A DNA stretch of 57,347 nucleotides, taken from positions 1-57,347 of IMG/VR virus record IMGVR_UViG_3300005577_000040. One strand, given 5' to 3'. Below the pieces are notes generated by a model. It did not search any database. It saw nothing but the letters and a program-made list of their open reading frames with translations, and was not told where the DNA came from. Source of the stretch: a virus. Positions 14,500 through 23,083 of this stretch are shown piece by piece. Position numbers and translations under genes: made by a program. The first letter of the stretch is position 1; every line of letters begins with the position of its first letter.

Positions 14500-14791
14500 A
14501 CTACAGTATCTATTAAACAAACTATCAGAGGAGGCCAGTGAAATTGTGCAGATATCCCAGAAGACAGCTCAATTTGGTCTTAATGAAGTTTATGATGATG
14601 GAAAAAATAATTTAAGCAATCGTGAAAGATGCCACGCAGAAATAGACGATTTGCTTGGGATAATCTCCCTTTTGAATGATGAGTTTGATTTCTGTTATGA
14701 GCCAGACAGAGAAAAGATTGAACAGAAGAAAGACAAAACCAATAGATATTATAAATACTCTAAAGAGTTAGGGATGGTATCGGATGAGTAA
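14489..14791 (+). CDS. MazG-like NTP pyrophosphohydrolase
   Basis: All-alpha NTP-PPase that hydrolyses nucleoside triphosphates to monophosphates. 100 residues. EEASEIVQISQKTAQFGLNE near 15-34 and ERCHAEIDDLLGIISLLNDE near 50-69 give the two metal-binding helices (ExxE and ExxD). GGAGGG precedes the ATG at 14489 at 5 nt. It may clean the dNTP pool together with the deaminase downstream. Confidence 0.75.
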   Translation: MMNRLQYLLNKLSEEASEIVQISQKTAQFGLNEVYDDGKNNLSNRERCHAEIDDLLGIISLLNDEFDFCYEPDREKIEQKKDKTNRYYKYSKELGMVSDE

Positions 14792-14909
14792 GTTTGAGGT
14801 AGAACTGTTAGAAGAGGAAGATAATTCTGCTTCTGATGCAGATATAATTGAAATGATTAAAGACACAATGAGGAATACGTTAGGTTGTACTGATCCAGAT
14901 TGGGAGTAG
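14784..14909 (+). CDS. Small acidic protein
   Basis: 41 residues, strongly acidic (MSKFEVELLEEEDNSASD...), overlapping the MazG-like gene end. Unknown function. Confidence 0.55.
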   Translation: MSKFEVELLEEEDNSASDADIIEMIKDTMRNTLGCTDPDWE

Positions 14910-14913
14910 TCTT

Positions 14914-15165
14914 ATGTCTAAGAGTATAAAAACTTCTGTAGTAAGTTTTGATGATTTTAATGATTTAGATTTTGTTTCACCAAGTCGATGGTTTATCTTT
15001 ACCTCTATGAATGAGTATTTATTTATACATGTTAGAGATCGCCAAGTTGCTCAAGATTATGTTGATGCAGAATATGGAAAAGGTAGATACAAAATTAGAA
15101 CAGTAAAAGTTATAAAAAGTGGTAAGGGATTAACTGTAAGTGGATCTGAGACAAGGAGAAAGTAA
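14914..15165 (+). CDS. Hypothetical protein
   Basis: 83 residues with an acidic first third and a basic C-terminus ending in SETRRK. No recognised domain. Its stop is immediately followed by the apparent ATT start of the dCMP deaminase. Confidence 0.6.
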   Translation: MSKSIKTSVVSFDDFNDLDFVSPSRWFIFTSMNEYLFIHVRDRQVAQDYVDAEYGKGRYKIRTVKVIKSGKGLTVSGSETRRK

Positions 15166-15657
15166 ATTAAATTTAAATATGAATATGCTTACATGGATAT
15201 GGCAGAACGCTTTGGACAAACATCTGAGGCGGTTAGGTTAAAAGTTGGAGCCCTAATTGTTCACGAGACTCTTGGGGTAATTGCTGAAGGCGTTAATGGA
15301 ATGCCTCCAGACTGGCCTACAGAGGTCTGTGAAGAAAGGAAATATTTCGATGGTGGTGGTTGGATAAATTTTGATGAAAGTTTATACCCTTACATCGATT
15401 CAGATGGAGAACACTATGCACTAGTAACTAAACCTGAATGTCGTCATGCAGAGATAGCAGCCTTAGAAAAATTATGGAAAAAAGCTGAAACGGCAGAAGG
15501 TGCCATGATGTTTGTCTCACACAGCCCTTGTGTGGCGTGTGCCATCAAGATCAAGACAGCAGGCATAGTAAAGGTTTATTACAGACATGCTTATAGAGAG
15601 TCCTCTGGAATAGACTTTCTTAAGCGAAATAAAATTGAAGTTGTAAAATTAAATTAG
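15166..15657 (+). CDS. dCMP deaminase, apparent ATT start
   Basis: Zinc enzyme converting dCMP to dUMP for dTTP supply. Motifs are CRHAEIAALEKL near residue 92 and SPCVACAIK near 124, the HAE and PCxxC zinc/catalytic pair. The first ATG in frame (15193) leaves the protein starting at MDMAERFGQTSE and has no ribosome site. Extending to ATT at 15166 adds nine residues ending in YEYAY, matching the usual N-terminus of the family. AAGGAG lies 7 nt before that ATT. There is no ATG, GTG or TTG between the stop and 15193, so ATT initiation is likely. Confidence 0.85.
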   Translation: MKFKYEYAYMDMAERFGQTSEAVRLKVGALIVHETLGVIAEGVNGMPPDWPTEVCEERKYFDGGGWINFDESLYPYIDSDGEHYALVTKPECRHAEIAALEKLWKKAETAEGAMMFVSHSPCVACAIKIKTAGIVKVYYRHAYRESSGIDFLKRNKIEVVKLN

Positions 15658-15666
15658 GAGGATTAT

Positions 15667-16956
15667 ATGAGTAACTACACGGCAATAATTGCCAAGATCG
15701 ATAATACACTACCAATAGTTGGGGCGGATAAAATTCAAATTGCCAAAGTCCTTGGAGAAAGTGTGGTGGTAAGCAAAGACGCAGGTATTGGGGATATAGG
15801 GGTATTTTTCTGTGCAGGAACTCAATTATCTCCTGAATATTGCTCTTACAATAATCTATACAGAGATTCTACTAAGAACAATGATATAACTCAGGCAGGG
15901 TTTTTTGAGGATACTCGAAGAGTACGTGCTCAACCTTTTCTTAAGGTTAAGTCAGAGGGTTATTTTGCCTCTTTAGATTCTTTAAGTCTTGCAGGGGATA
16001 TTACCAAGTTAAAAATTGGTGATAAGTTTGAAGAATTAAATGGTGTTAAGATCTGTAATAAGTATCTTAATGAGAAAGCCATTAAGGCCATTAAAGAACA
16101 AAAGAATAAGCCAGCCAAAAAGAAACTTATTCCATTCTTTAAAGAGCATGTTGAAAGCGAACAATATAAGTACAACACCCATAAACTTGAGGTTGGTAAT
16201 GTTATCTCTATCCAATCTAAACGTCATGGCACATCTGGTCGTTACGGATATTTAAGTTCTATTAAAAAACTTCCTAAGTGGAAACAATGGATTAATAAAA
16301 TCATACCTGTATTCCCTACAGAGGAATATGAATATGTTGTGGGTACGCGTAGAACAGTTTTGAATGACCCAGAGAAAGAAGGCTTTCATGGCAGTGAAGC
16401 TTATCGTTATGAAGTTATGGAACAATTGAAACCTTATCTAAGTAAGGGCATGACTATTTATGTTGAAATTGTTGGCTATGTTAATGGTAAGTCTGTTATG
16501 CCTTCCCATTCTACTAAAGACTTAAAGAACAAAGAATTTAGTAAGAAATATGGTGATACAGTTGTTTATAAATATGGTTGCCCAGAAGGCACATACAAGT
16601 TCCATGTTTATCGCGTAACCTTAACAACTGAAGATGGTAATTCTATTGATCTAACTCAACAACAACTAGTTCGTTGGTGTGCTGATCGTGGATTAGACCC
16701 AGCACATGATCTTGTTCCGCCATTCGTTTATGACGGGGATGTTGAGAAGTTGAACGCCTTGGTTGAGGAATTAACAGAGCGTCCTGATACGCTTACAGAA
16801 GATTATCATGATCCAAGCCACCCAAGCGAGGGTGTTATTGTTCGTGTAGATCGTTGGACTCAAACTCCATTATTTTTAAAGTCTAAATCTTATGTCTTTA
16901 AAGTTATGGAAGGAATTGCTTCTGAGAAAGAAGTAGATATTGAGGAGGTATCATAA
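15667..16956 (+). CDS. RNA ligase, Rnl5/DRB0094-like
   Basis: ATP-dependent RNA ligase that seals RNA ends. 429 residues, start supported by AGGAGG. An N-terminal domain of about 150 residues precedes the nucleotidyltransferase domain. Motif I is SKRHGTSGR, with the adenylated Lys at about 185. Later motifs include YVEIVGYV near 277, SEGVIVRVD near 381 and LKSKSYVFK near 400. KxHGT and the long N-terminal module are typical of the Deinococcus DRB0094 type. It lies two genes before a polynucleotide kinase-phosphatase, so together they can heal and seal broken RNA. Confidence 0.85.
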   Translation: MSNYTAIIAKIDNTLPIVGADKIQIAKVLGESVVVSKDAGIGDIGVFFCAGTQLSPEYCSYNNLYRDSTKNNDITQAGFFEDTRRVRAQPFLKVKSEGYFASLDSLSLAGDITKLKIGDKFEELNGVKICNKYLNEKAIKAIKEQKNKPAKKKLIPFFKEHVESEQYKYNTHKLEVGNVISIQSKRHGTSGRYGYLSSIKKLPKWKQWINKIIPVFPTEEYEYVVGTRRTVLNDPEKEGFHGSEAYRYEVMEQLKPYLSKGMTIYVEIVGYVNGKSVMPSHSTKDLKNKEFSKKYGDTVVYKYGCPEGTYKFHVYRVTLTTEDGNSIDLTQQQLVRWCADRGLDPAHDLVPPFVYDGDVEKLNALVEELTERPDTLTEDYHDPSHPSEGVIVRVDRWTQTPLFLKSKSYVFKVMEGIASEKEVDIEEVS

Positions 16957-17234
16957 TGAAAAATATACTTATCTTGATTATTTTGGGACTAAGCCTCTCA
17001 GGTTGCCTTAAAAATAAAGATATTGATGTAGTTGAATATGCAACAGTTGTGGAACTTGGGCTTTGTAATGCCAACTCTTGTGTTGTAAAAGTTAGAGATA
17101 ATGTAAAAGGAACTGAGGAATATTGGCAATCTCATGGCCCTGCAATGATTGGGATGCAATTATACAGAAGTTGTTATGTAAAGCCTAGTGGGGATAAATG
17201 GTGTTTTGATGCCTCTCAGGTTCTGAGGGGTTGA
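16956..17234 (+). CDS. Lipoprotein
   Basis: 92 residues. Hydrophobic signal (ILILIILGLSLSG) then lipobox LSGC at 16-19, so it should be lipidated and sit in the envelope. The body has four further cysteines. It resembles the small lipoproteins at 34624 and 40650. Function unknown; superinfection exclusion is possible but unproven. Confidence 0.75.
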   Translation: MKNILILIILGLSLSGCLKNKDIDVVEYATVVELGLCNANSCVVKVRDNVKGTEEYWQSHGPAMIGMQLYRSCYVKPSGDKWCFDASQVLRG

Positions 17235-17235
17235 T

Positions 17236-17484
17236 ATGAGCATACCTTGCATACAACTAGAAGTTCACTGGAATGAAGAGGCAGCGGTTCCTTGCAGATC
17301 TACTGTAGGCGATGGTACAAATCTACAAAACGAAACCATGTTTAATATTATCAAAATAGGTTTTGATGTATACGGGGGAATCCCTGTATACCTTGTAGAA
17401 GAAAATATCACCATACGTTTAATCAATAGGGCTTTGATAATTGGACAAGAACATTATAAGGAGAAAGTCGAATGCCAAAAATGA
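17236..17484 (+). CDS. Hypothetical protein
   Basis: 82 residues, mixed alpha/beta, no recognised family. It overlaps the start of the kinase-phosphatase gene by 13 nt. Confidence 0.6.
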   Translation: MSIPCIQLEVHWNEEAAVPCRSTVGDGTNLQNETMFNIIKIGFDVYGGIPVYLVEENITIRLINRALIIGQEHYKEKVECQK

Positions 17485-18362
17485 TATTGACTTGTGGCAT
17501 TAGTGCCTCTGGTAAAACTTCGTGGGCTAATGAATATTGCAAGAGCAATTCTAACTGGGTAAATATAAACAGGGATACTGCAAGATTTATTCTCTTCTGT
17601 GATGGAGTAGAAGATTGGGGTTTATATAAATTTACTAAGGCCAGAGAAAAAGCTGTTTCGGATAGTTGTGAAAATCTATGGAAGGCTTCCGTTCATTTTG
17701 GTGAAAATGTTATTATCTCTGATACTAACCTCAACCCAAAGACACAAGCTATGTGGAAGCAACGAGCGGACGCCGCTGGGTACGAGTTTGAAATTAAGTA
17801 TTTTGAGATAAGCCTTGAAGAGGCATGGAAACGTAACGAGCGGCGCCCTAACCCTGTTAGACGTGATGTTATTACAGAGCAATGGCCTAAGTGGTTGGCT
17901 ATTACGGGGCGTAAACGTTATGCACCTACTGGTGATAAACCTGAAATACTTCTTTGTGATATTGATGGTACTATTGCTAAAATGTATGATAGGGGTCCAT
18001 TTGATTGGATGAAGGTAGGGCAAGATCTACCAAGAAAGAAGATTATAAATCTGATTGAAGCTTATGCTTATAGTGGAGATTATGATGTAATGTTTCTATC
18101 TGGTAGGGATAGTGTTTGCCGTTGTATTACAGCAGATTGGCTTTGTGATAACACCACTGTTTATGGTGGCAATAATTTCTTAGCTATGCGTCCACAAGGG
18201 GATATGCGTAAAGACTCTATTGTGAAAGAAGAATTGTTTTGGGAAATTACAAAAACTTATGATGTTGTGGCTGTATTTGATGATCGCCCTCAAGTAGTAA
18301 GAATGTGGAAAGACCTTGGACTTACTGTTATTGATGTAAGCGAAGGTTATCAAGAATTTTAA
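17472..18362 (+). CDS. pnkP: Polynucleotide 5'-kinase/3'-phosphatase, T4 Pnkp-like
   Basis: Heals RNA ends by phosphorylating 5'-OH and removing 3'- or 2',3'-cyclic phosphate. 296 residues, the T4 Pnkp length. The kinase domain has P-loop GISASGKT near 8-15 and the RRPNPVRRDV region near 121-130. The phosphatase domain has DIDGT near 162-166, FLSGRD near 215 and a late acidic FDDRP. Its RNA ligase partner lies two genes upstream, as expected for tRNA repair after anticodon nuclease attack. Confidence 0.93.
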   Translation: MPKMILTCGISASGKTSWANEYCKSNSNWVNINRDTARFILFCDGVEDWGLYKFTKAREKAVSDSCENLWKASVHFGENVIISDTNLNPKTQAMWKQRADAAGYEFEIKYFEISLEEAWKRNERRPNPVRRDVITEQWPKWLAITGRKRYAPTGDKPEILLCDIDGTIAKMYDRGPFDWMKVGQDLPRKKIINLIEAYAYSGDYDVMFLSGRDSVCRCITADWLCDNTTVYGGNNFLAMRPQGDMRKDSIVKEELFWEITKTYDVVAVFDDRPQVVRMWKDLGLTVIDVSEGYQEF

Positions 18363-18375
18363 TTAGGAGAAAAAG

Positions 18376-18684
18376 ATGACCGATAGAGACGAAAAAATTA
18401 AAGAAATCCGTAAAGACCTTAAGACAACAGGCTTAGGCGCACCAAAACGTTCTGTAAATTTTGATAAATCAACTTTAGAGTTGAAAAAGGATCATAGAAC
18501 TGGTGACTTTACTATAAACCATAAATTCTATAAGAAAGATGGTGATGTGCATTTTAATCAAATGTCTGAAGTTTCTCAAACTGCTGAGATTATGATGTGG
18601 TCCCGAATTAATGTAGATGTTTGGGAATATATTGTTGATAAATTTGTTGAGGCCCATAGTAAACCTTCTACAGAAGTGCAATAA
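18376..18684 (+). CDS. Hypothetical protein
   Basis: 102 residues, charged, no signal or membrane segment. Preceded by TTAGGAG. Stop overlaps the next start (ATAATGA). No family recognised. Confidence 0.65.
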   Translation: MTDRDEKIKEIRKDLKTTGLGAPKRSVNFDKSTLELKKDHRTGDFTINHKFYKKDGDVHFNQMSEVSQTAEIMMWSRINVDVWEYIVDKFVEAHSKPSTEVQ

Positions 18685-18833
18685 TGAACTTTCAACAGTT
18701 TTATTTAGATGTGGCGGAATCGGCATTACTGTTAGGCTACTCTGCCAATCAAATTAGCATGTTCAAAGGTGACATCCAAGATTGTTATGATCTTGGTATG
18801 TCTGTTGAGGAGACAGTGGGTAAGATATTCTAG
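18684..18833 (+). CDS. Small hypothetical protein
   Basis: 49 residues, helical, beginning MNFQQFYLDVAESAL. Overlaps the preceding stop. Unknown function. Confidence 0.5.
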   Translation: MNFQQFYLDVAESALLLGYSANQISMFKGDIQDCYDLGMSVEETVGKIF

Positions 18834-18847
18834 GGATTTAACTTGTA

Positions 18848-19024
18848 ATGTTATCTGATAGAACTTTAAAAGCTATAAAAGATATTCTTAGTGACAAACA
18901 AAACTTGGAAGAGATAGAGTCTAATATGTTATTATTAAAGCGTGGTTACATAACCGAAGAACAGTTTTTAATAAGATATAATAAATTTCTATCACTAAGG
19001 GGGAGAATACAAAATGACGACTGA
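18848..19024 (+). CDS. Small hypothetical protein
   Basis: 58 residues, helical and charged. Weak ribosome site. Its end overlaps the next gene by 11 nt. Confidence 0.45.
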   Translation: MLSDRTLKAIKDILSDKQNLEEIESNMLLLKRGYITEEQFLIRYNKFLSLRGRIQNDD

Positions 19025-19184
19025 AGAGCAAGTCCAACTAGAAAAGCTTATAGAGAGTGAAATTTTTAATAATCTTACCATTGAGGCTTCTAGCTCTTAT
19101 GACGGTTGGAATGGCACAAAAGTAAAACTTACTTTACTGTATAAAGATGTTATAGTAACAACTACAGAACTTAATATCCTATGA
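19014..19184 (+). CDS. Small hypothetical protein
   Basis: 56 residues, acidic N-terminal helix and beta-rich C-terminus. Strong ribosome site (AAGGGGGAG). Stop overlaps the next ATG. Confidence 0.55.
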   Translation: MTTEEQVQLEKLIESEIFNNLTIEASSSYDGWNGTKVKLTLLYKDVIVTTTELNIL

Positions 19185-19372
19185 AAACAATAGAAGATTT
19201 TAAATTCTGGGCTAGTATGTGGGAATTTAACCCAAACCATTATGATTTTCCTGAGGATTTTAACCAAGAAAATGGTCGGTATGAAAACAAATGCCATTGT
19301 GGTGTAATATTTACAGGCAATAAACATAGACTTGAATGTAAACAATGTAAAATTAAGAGAGAAAGCGTATGA
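19181..19372 (+). CDS. Small zinc-ribbon protein
   Basis: 63 residues. CHC near 38-40 and CKQC near 54-57 suggest one zinc site in the C-terminal half. Overlaps neighbours on both sides. Function unknown. Confidence 0.6.
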   Translation: MKTIEDFKFWASMWEFNPNHYDFPEDFNQENGRYENKCHCGVIFTGNKHRLECKQCKIKRESV

Positions 19373-19620
19373 CAGCAGTGAAAATTATCGTTGGGATATT
19401 AATTATCAGCTCAATTATTGGAGGAACAACTCTAGCCTTTCTAATCGGCCATAATAAAGAGACATTACCACCAACAGTTACAAAAGAACAAAGAGATCAG
19501 GCAGCAAGTGAATTTATTGCTGTTTGTAGAAAACAGGCAGGACAGCCTTATTTCGAAGTAAACACAGGGACGCCTAACTTTTCTGTAGGTTGTATTCTTC
19601 CCCGTGCAGGCGAAATATAA
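19369..19620 (+). CDS. Signal-anchored small protein
   Basis: 83 residues. Residues 5-27 are a hydrophobic anchor (IIVGILIISSIIGGTTLAFLI), followed by a periplasmic-looking tail with two cysteines (CRKQAG and GCILPRAG). Unknown function. Confidence 0.6.
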   Translation: MTAVKIIVGILIISSIIGGTTLAFLIGHNKETLPPTVTKEQRDQAASEFIAVCRKQAGQPYFEVNTGTPNFSVGCILPRAGEI

Positions 19621-19636
19621 CTAACAGGGGAATAAA

Positions 19637-20500
19637 TTGATTAAGATCTATGATAAACTTTGGTACATAGTAAACCCAAGCAGAGCCGAAAAAGAAGATA
19701 ATCTTGCTTACATGACTTATTGGGAGAACAATGAAGCATTTAGAAAGAGAAAGGAAACAGGAACAAGCTGGGCCAGAAATGAAAAGTACAATTATCAAAC
19801 CAGAGAATACGAAGGTGAGGAAGTTGGTGAGGGTGAAATTATAGACAATACACCAGTTAAAGGTGTCTATATTGGAAGTAGTGTTTCTCGTTGGTCAACT
19901 AGCAATAAATTGTTTCGAGTGAAGGACCCAAGAGGATTTACTGTCGAAGTGCCCACAGACAATATCTCCACACTCCTTCATTTAACTACAGTTATTAATG
20001 GGCTAATTCAGGAAGAGTGTGTATGGGCTAGAGAGGGCAATAATCATATTTTATTACCCGTAAACTCTGAACCTTATCTAGAGACTATTGGTAAAATGGA
20101 TTTGATATCAAATGGATTAATTAAATTGTCAGATCTGAAGTCTGGAGATGCGGTAAAATTATTTGAAGACGAAAGTAAATATGTTTATTTAGGTAAGGGA
20201 AAAGTTACGTGGACTATCTCCCCTTACGACTATGTTTTTGTAAAAGGTAGATGGGTCCACGAGCCTATAGGGACTTCTTATGAACACACCTCTTCTGGAT
20301 ATTTAAACATTTTTAAGATTAAGCATAGTTGGGGTAAAGAAGGGAATTTTTCTTATAGAAATCTTACAAACCCTAAAATCACTGAAGTCGTAAGTAATAC
20401 TTTTATAGACTTAAGTGTTGAGCCTATAGATTTATGGGTGACCGGTAAACCAAAAGATATACACTATGAGTCTAAAATTAAGGAGATTAAGTGGAAATGA
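19637..20500 (+). CDS. Hypothetical protein, TTG start
   Basis: 287 residues, rich in Trp, Tyr and charged residues, soluble. The start is TTG with AGGGG 6-7 nt upstream; no ATG is suitable nearby. Beta-rich segments such as KGVYIGSSVSRWSTSNKLFR and VYLGKGKVTWTISPYDYVFV recur. Similar large unknowns occur in big phages, but I recognise no domain. Confidence 0.65.
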   Translation: MIKIYDKLWYIVNPSRAEKEDNLAYMTYWENNEAFRKRKETGTSWARNEKYNYQTREYEGEEVGEGEIIDNTPVKGVYIGSSVSRWSTSNKLFRVKDPRGFTVEVPTDNISTLLHLTTVINGLIQEECVWAREGNNHILLPVNSEPYLETIGKMDLISNGLIKLSDLKSGDAVKLFEDESKYVYLGKGKVTWTISPYDYVFVKGRWVHEPIGTSYEHTSSGYLNIFKIKHSWGKEGNFSYRNLTNPKITEVVSNTFIDLSVEPIDLWVTGKPKDIHYESKIKEIKWK

Positions 20501-20703
20501 TACAAATACTAGTAATTTATTTAATAACTGTTGTCATTTGCTTTGGCATACTCGCTCATTTAATTAAAAAAGAGATTAAAGAGAAAAATGTATTAGACAA
20601 TGAAGATATAAAGATAATAAGAGGTTTGACTTATTGGTCTTGTATCCCATTACTTAATATGCTATTTATAGCGCTTACTATTAAAATTCTTTGGGAGGAT
20701 TAA
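20491..20703 (+). CDS. Small membrane protein
   Basis: 70 residues with two membrane segments (about 4-23 and 50-66) and a charged loop. GTG start 5 nt after AGGAG; an ATG two codons later is the alternative. Confidence 0.6.
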   Translation: MEMIQILVIYLITVVICFGILAHLIKKEIKEKNVLDNEDIKIIRGLTYWSCIPLLNMLFIALTIKILWED

Positions 20704-21246
20704 ATGTCAGAAGTACTCTTTATTAGTGACCTTCATTTTGGTCACGCCAATATCGTAAAGTTTGGTAGACAACTTGACCCATTAGCCCCTCTTCGTAGTG
20801 GAGAGGACTGGATTGAGAACATGCACAATATTATTAACAAATGGAATGCTAAAGTAACAAAACGAGATACTGTATATGTTCTTGGTGATATCGCTTTTAA
20901 TGTTGTAGGCTTTGAAGCTTTAAAAGAGCTAATAGGAAATAAAATTATGATTCGGGGCAATCATGATGAAAAGTTTACAACTGAACAATGGCTAACGGTA
21001 TTCAAGTCTGTTGAGAGTTTGGTTAAGTATAAAGAGTATTGGCTGTCACATCCACCAATTCACCCTGCTGAATTACGTGGTAGACAAAATATTCATGGAC
21101 ATGTGCATCACGCTTCCATTAGAAACACTTATACTAATGTGTATGATGATAGGTATATAAATGTGTCTTGTGAAGCAATAAACGAAACACCAATTTCATT
21201 AGATGAAATTCGGGATGGTACTTACTGGAAAAATAAGAGGTGTTAA
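20704..21246 (+). CDS. Calcineurin-like metallophosphoesterase
   Basis: Two-metal phosphoesterase of 180 residues. The motif series is complete: DLHFGH near 9, GDIA near 62, RGNHDE near 85, SHPP near 110 and HGHVHH near 131. The short single-domain form is common in phages. Its substrate is unknown; cyclic 2',3'-phosphates or nucleotides are possible. Confidence 0.9.
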   Translation: MSEVLFISDLHFGHANIVKFGRQLDPLAPLRSGEDWIENMHNIINKWNAKVTKRDTVYVLGDIAFNVVGFEALKELIGNKIMIRGNHDEKFTTEQWLTVFKSVESLVKYKEYWLSHPPIHPAELRGRQNIHGHVHHASIRNTYTNVYDDRYINVSCEAINETPISLDEIRDGTYWKNKRC

Positions 21247-21247
21247 T

Positions 21248-21460
21248 GTGTCAACAAGAATTCTAGTCGAAAAAAGAGGAATTATTAAGTGCCTTCCTAA
21301 ATATATCCCTCAATATAGTGTAGGTGATGAATGGTTTGATATTGATACAATTGGATTTTTCAGTCAATGTGAGGCAGAGGCATGTATAGACAACTATCTG
21401 GAGGGGAAAGATCCTAGATATCCATATTATATTTCATACCCAGAAGGACAACCAGCATGA
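21248..21460 (+). CDS. Hypothetical protein
   Basis: 70 residues. GTG start after GAGG, just past the phosphoesterase stop. A longer reading from 21203 would overlap that gene by 44 nt and is less likely. No family recognised. Confidence 0.55.
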   Translation: MSTRILVEKRGIIKCLPKYIPQYSVGDEWFDIDTIGFFSQCEAEACIDNYLEGKDPRYPYYISYPEGQPA

Positions 21461-21750
21461 GCTACGTCAAAAGATTATTACTTGGTGGTACTCATGCTGG
21501 GGAGGTGGTATCTGTGGATGAGAATAGGGAACACCTATACATGTCCTCAGTAATTAGATATCCCTCCTTTCACAGTTTGGCTGAAAACAATATATGTAAT
21601 ATGAGTTTGCCGCCAAGAGAATTGTATAGGGAAATGACTCTTCGATCTAGCAAGTATGAGATAAAAGTTTTTGTTTTAGATGGATTAGATCCTATAGAAG
21701 AGCTACTTTCTGGGTATCGTCCAATTGCAAAGGTGATAGCTGATGACTGA
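21457..21750 (+). CDS. Hypothetical protein
   Basis: 97 residues, soluble, overlapping the previous stop by four bases. Unknown. Confidence 0.6.
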   Translation: MSYVKRLLLGGTHAGEVVSVDENREHLYMSSVIRYPSFHSLAENNICNMSLPPRELYREMTLRSSKYEIKVFVLDGLDPIEELLSGYRPIAKVIADD

Positions 21751-22021
21751 AGAACAAAAAGCTCTCCAAAGAGTTGTATGCGCAGCCAATCGTAACAAAG
21801 CAGGTTTTGTGCTTCTCGGCGCGAGACACTGGGATAGTTGGATGTGTAAAACTATTGATGCTCTGGGTTATAATGACCATGATTGGGAACAGGGATTTAT
21901 AGATCAATTTGGAAACTTCCTCACTCGGGAGGAGGCAGCAGTAATAGCCAAACAGAAAGATCAATTGAAAGGTATATATAACACTGTTAGTGAAGCTTTA
22001 TTTAGTGAACACTTATACTAG
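21743..22021 (+). CDS. Conserved phage protein of unknown function
   Basis: 92 residues. The pattern VVCAANRNKAG, GARHWDSWM and GFIDQFGNFLTREEAAVIA belongs to a small protein family seen in many phages and prophages. No activity is known to me. Confidence 0.7.
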   Translation: MTEEQKALQRVVCAANRNKAGFVLLGARHWDSWMCKTIDALGYNDHDWEQGFIDQFGNFLTREEAAVIAKQKDQLKGIYNTVSEALFSEHLY

Positions 22022-22029
22022 GAGATTGA

Positions 22030-22491
22030 ATGAGACTTATAGTAGCAGGTGGGCGGGAGTTTAATAATTATAAATTCCTCTCCAAGAAACTGGACCGTAT
22101 TCTCAGTAATACCAAGGGGCCTATAACCATAATTAGCGGGGGTGCTCTTGGGGCTGACAAGCTTGGAGAGGATTATGCAGAAGATAACGATCTATCAATA
22201 GTTAGGATGCCTGCTGAGTGGGATAAATATGGAAAGTCTGCTGGGTATAAACGTAATAAGCAGATGGCTGAAATAGCCACTCATTGTGTATGTTTCTGGG
22301 ATGGAGAAAGTAAAGGTACTAAACACATGATAGATATTGCTAAGGCTAAAGGATTACCCCTTAGGGTTGTTAAGTATAAGAAGCCCAAGAAAAAGGCTTC
22401 TGAGTATTTTATGGGGAATCCTCTGGATTATGATATGAATGTTTGGGAAAATCAAATTACTGCCTATGACTTAGGCTATGATTGGGGATAA
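22030..22491 (+). CDS. SLOG-family protein (YspA/DUF2493-like)
   Basis: 153 residues with a Rossmann-like fold that may bind a nucleotide or nucleotide-derived ligand. AGGREF at the N-terminus, SGGALGADKLGEDYA near 37-51 and the RNKQMAE and CVCFWDGESKGTKHMI segments fit the DUF2493/SLOG pattern. It may bind NAD-like or modified nucleotides, interesting next to the deoxyribosyltransferase-like gene, but this is inference. Confidence 0.8.
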   Translation: MRLIVAGGREFNNYKFLSKKLDRILSNTKGPITIISGGALGADKLGEDYAEDNDLSIVRMPAEWDKYGKSAGYKRNKQMAEIATHCVCFWDGESKGTKHMIDIAKAKGLPLRVVKYKKPKKKASEYFMGNPLDYDMNVWENQITAYDLGYDWG

Positions 22492-22492
22492 T

Positions 22493-22714
22493 ATGAATAC
22501 AAATAAAAAATATGGTGGAAAATTGAAGAACTGTACTATGCCTCTTTTAGGAATATGGGTATGGGGTAATCTTTACGATGATCCAAACAAACGCTGGGAA
22601 GATGGTAAACAAGTACGTACCAGTGCTGTAGTGGCAATTGATGAAGAGAACAAGAAAATAGAAACATTAAACACAATTTATGATTATGAGGTAGCTGATT
22701 ATGGGACCCCGTGA
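22493..22714 (+). CDS. Hypothetical protein
   Basis: 73 residues. I use the ATG at 22493, directly after the SLOG gene with GGGGAT upstream. A shared ILE-rich middle and acidic tail; no family recognised. Confidence 0.55.
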   Translation: MNTNKKYGGKLKNCTMPLLGIWVWGNLYDDPNKRWEDGKQVRTSAVVAIDEENKKIETLNTIYDYEVADYGTP

Positions 22715-22877
22715 AGATTATGCAGTGATATGCCAACACAACTTAAGTGAACTTACTCGTGAAGTGGAAGAATACCAGAAAAATGGTTGGAAATGCACTG
22801 GAGGCATTTGTGTGGTATCTGTTGCAGGATATAGTTGTATGTTCTACCAAGCTATGGTTACAATGGTTTTTAGCTAA
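22701..22877 (+). CDS. DUF1737-like small protein
   Basis: 58 residues. LTREVEEYQKNGWKCTGGI and a closing YQAMV match the short DUF1737 pattern (helix, GW...GG, strand, QAM). Function unknown. Overlaps the preceding gene. Confidence 0.6.
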   Translation: MGPREDYAVICQHNLSELTREVEEYQKNGWKCTGGICVVSVAGYSCMFYQAMVTMVFS

Positions 22878-22906
22878 CTGTTCATGATTCATGAACAAGG
22901 AATATT

Positions 22907-23083
22907 ATGAACATAAGAAAGAGACTAAAACAAAGAGTTAAACCCTTAACGGAACGACAAAGAAATAGGAGAAGATGTGTAGAATTCTCTTGCATGTTGA
23001 GAAGGGTGTTGGGGAAAAGATGGACAGTTCCATTTTCTGGTTATCACCCTTGGAGGTTTTGTGGAGCGGAAGTACATGAGTGA
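22907..23083 (+). CDS. Small basic protein
   Basis: 58 residues, very rich in Arg and Lys at the N-terminus (MNIRKRLKQRVKPLTERQRN). AAGGA upstream. Possibly nucleic-acid binding. Overlaps the next start. Confidence 0.5.
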   Translation: MNIRKRLKQRVKPLTERQRNRRRCVEFSCMLRRVLGKRWTVPFSGYHPWRFCGAEVHE

